NCBI RefSeq assembly: GCF_000302595.1
Contig: NZ_JH947128.1
Coordinates: forward strand, 248,001 to 312,000
Reading direction: 5' to 3'
DNA: 64,000 nt
From: Pedobacter arcticus A12
GTDB lineage: Bacteria > Bacteroidota > Bacteroidia > Sphingobacteriales > Sphingobacteriaceae
Positions within the stretch are counted from its first letter, which is position 1. The number at the start of each line of letters is the position of its first letter. The notes under the pieces were generated by a model. It saw only the letters and a list, made by a program, of their open reading frames with translations, did not search any database and was not told the origin of the DNA. Shown here piece after piece: positions 62,905 to 64,000 of the stretch. The position numbers and the translations under genes were made by a program.

Positions 62905-64000
62905 TTATCTTTTCAACTTTATTTTAAAAGCTACGGAAGGTTCACTTTCATTTTTTACACGATCTAAGGCAGTAACTATATAAGTATATGTTTCCCCTTT
63001 TTTAACAGTAGTATCTTCCCAAGAAGTAATATCACCGTAATAAATATTTTTGATAGCACTTACGTCGGTAACATCTATCGGCATCTTATCATCAAAACGA
63101 TAAACCACAAAACCGTAGGCTTTTTCATTTTTATGATCTGGTAAGGGCAGTTTCCAGCTCAGCAAAACACCACTATCGCCCTCGATACCCAAAAGATTCT
63201 GAGGCTTGTTTGGTGCTACAGAATCAAGCCATAGCATTAACGGCGGTAAAGCTGGATATTTGTAATAATTCTGGCGTAAGGTATCTGAAACACCCAATGG
63301 GTTTCTTGTCAGCGATTTTGAACTAAAAAACACGCTCCCCTGCACCCGCGGGTTTGCTCTATTGTAAGTTATCTGTCGACCAATTTGACCGGCATTTTTC
63401 CACGCCAGCTCTTTGGTTGCGTTTACCTTATAAGCTCCGTGGCCTATGTATAAATGCCTTCCATAAGTATGGTTGCTCCACCAATCAACCAAATTACCGT
63501 ATGGCGCTGCTCTGGTTTCAAAAGCCCAATAAATCTGCGGATTGATATAATCTACCCAGCCTTCCTGTACCCATTTCCTCGCATCGGCGTAAATTCCGTA
63601 AAATGAATCGCCACCATAACTCAAAGAACCATCAGGATCCTGAGATTTATTTTTCCAGATACCAAAAGGGCTTACACCGAACTTTACATAACTCTTATGG
63701 GCATGCACACTATCATTCACCGCTTTAATCAATAGATTTACGTTGTCTCTGCGCCAATCTTTAATATCCTTAATTCCTCTGTTCTGCAACCAAAAAGTCG
63801 ATTCGTCATCAATAAACTGCCCTTTGATGGCATATGGGTAAAAATAATCATCAAAATGCACACCGTCTATATCGTAGTTATCTACCACGTTTAAAATAAC
63901 TTTATTGATGTATTCACGTACTTCTGGCAAACCTGGGTTAAACAGTTTTTTACCATCGTACTTAAAAAACCAGCTGGGTTTAACTTTTGTAATGTGATCT
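62905..64000 (-). CDS. GHL10/YddW-type glycoside hydrolase (partial, 5' end outside window)
   Basis: The open frame runs past the right edge, so the start is missing. The visible 365 or so residues contain the barrel motif DIDGVHFDDYFYPY with acidic candidates, FGVSPFGIWKN and INPQIYWAFE. A C-terminal Fn3-like domain (about the last 100 residues) ends in KLKR. This matches the GHL10 (DUF187) family of putative glycoside hydrolases, some of which act on peptidoglycan or amino-sugar polymers. It converges with era. Confidence 0.82.
   Translation of the reverse strand, partial: DHITKVKPSWFFKYDGKKLFNPGLPEVREYINKVILNVVDNYDIDGVHFDDYFYPYAIKGQFIDDESTFWLQNRGIKDIKDWRRDNVNLLIKAVNDSVHAHKSYVKFGVSPFGIWKNKSQDPDGSLSYGGDSFYGIYADARKWVQEGWVDYINPQIYWAFETRAAPYGNLVDWWSNHTYGRHLYIGHGAYKVNATKELAWKNAGQIGRQITYNRANPRVQGSVFFSSKSLTRNPLGVSDTLRQNYYKYPALPPLMLWLDSVAPNKPQNLLGIEGDSGVLLSWKLPLPDHKNEKAYGFVVYRFDDKMPIDVTDVSAIKNIYYGDITSWEDTTVKKGETYTYIVTALDRVKNESEPSVAFKIKLKR

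Overview
The window is low-GC DNA from a Bacteroidota, most likely a Sphingobacteriaceae (Pedobacter-like) soil or water organism. Evidence: two SusC/SusD pairs, T9SS-type C-terminal sorting domains, promoters of the Bacteroidota form TTTG-N18-20-TAnnTTTG, A-rich rather than Shine-Dalgarno leaders, and tRNAs without an encoded CCA. Nearly all of it is one 60-kb accessory block made of two neighbouring polysaccharide utilization loci (PULs), transcribed leftward (minus strand). Housekeeping genes (tRNAs, era) lie to the right.

PUL 1 (438-17079) is a sialic-acid locus. A GntR/FadR-type regulator diverges from susC-susD, followed by N-acetylneuraminate lyase, a kelch mutarotase, an MFS transporter, a GH33 sialidase, a two-domain sialate O-acetylesterase, an N-acylglucosamine 2-epimerase and an SGNH-GH20 fusion. 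Together they can de-acetylate and release sialic acid, import it and convert it to ManNAc and then GlcNAc. A 19-bp palindrome sits just downstream of the susC promoter, and an intrinsic terminator between susD and nanA probably sets a high SusCD ratio.

PUL 2 (17243-60608) targets a uronic-acid and amino-sugar polysaccharide. It has a chondroitinase-ABC-like PL8 lyase, two heparinase II/III-type lyases, a Tat-exported beta-helix protein, a CE15-like esterase with a degenerate second hydrolase domain, SGNH/SASA esterases, a GH20, a FucP-type transporter, NagA and a NagB-like protein. It also has five Gfo/Idh/MocA oxidoreductases, three with Tat-type leaders, one a lipoprotein and one with a frameshifted leader, plus a 3-keto-disaccharide-hydrolase (DUF1080) domain fused to an esterase. 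No sulfatase and no GH88 are present. A LacI regulator and at least six similar operators, each overlapping the -7 box of a promoter, suggest one dispersed regulon. NagA and NagB of PUL 2 would also process the GlcNAc made by PUL 1 once it is phosphorylated; no sugar kinase is in the window.

The right end (61245-64000) holds a tandemly duplicated tRNA-fMet/tRNA-Glu unit with a terminator, the GTPase Era, and the 3' part of a GHL10-type glycoside hydrolase cut by the window edge.

The most novel items are an unnamed secreted module shared by three proteins and echoed at the N-terminus of a lyase, the exported redox/3-keto gene set inside a lyase PUL, and the LacI operator/-7-box architecture.
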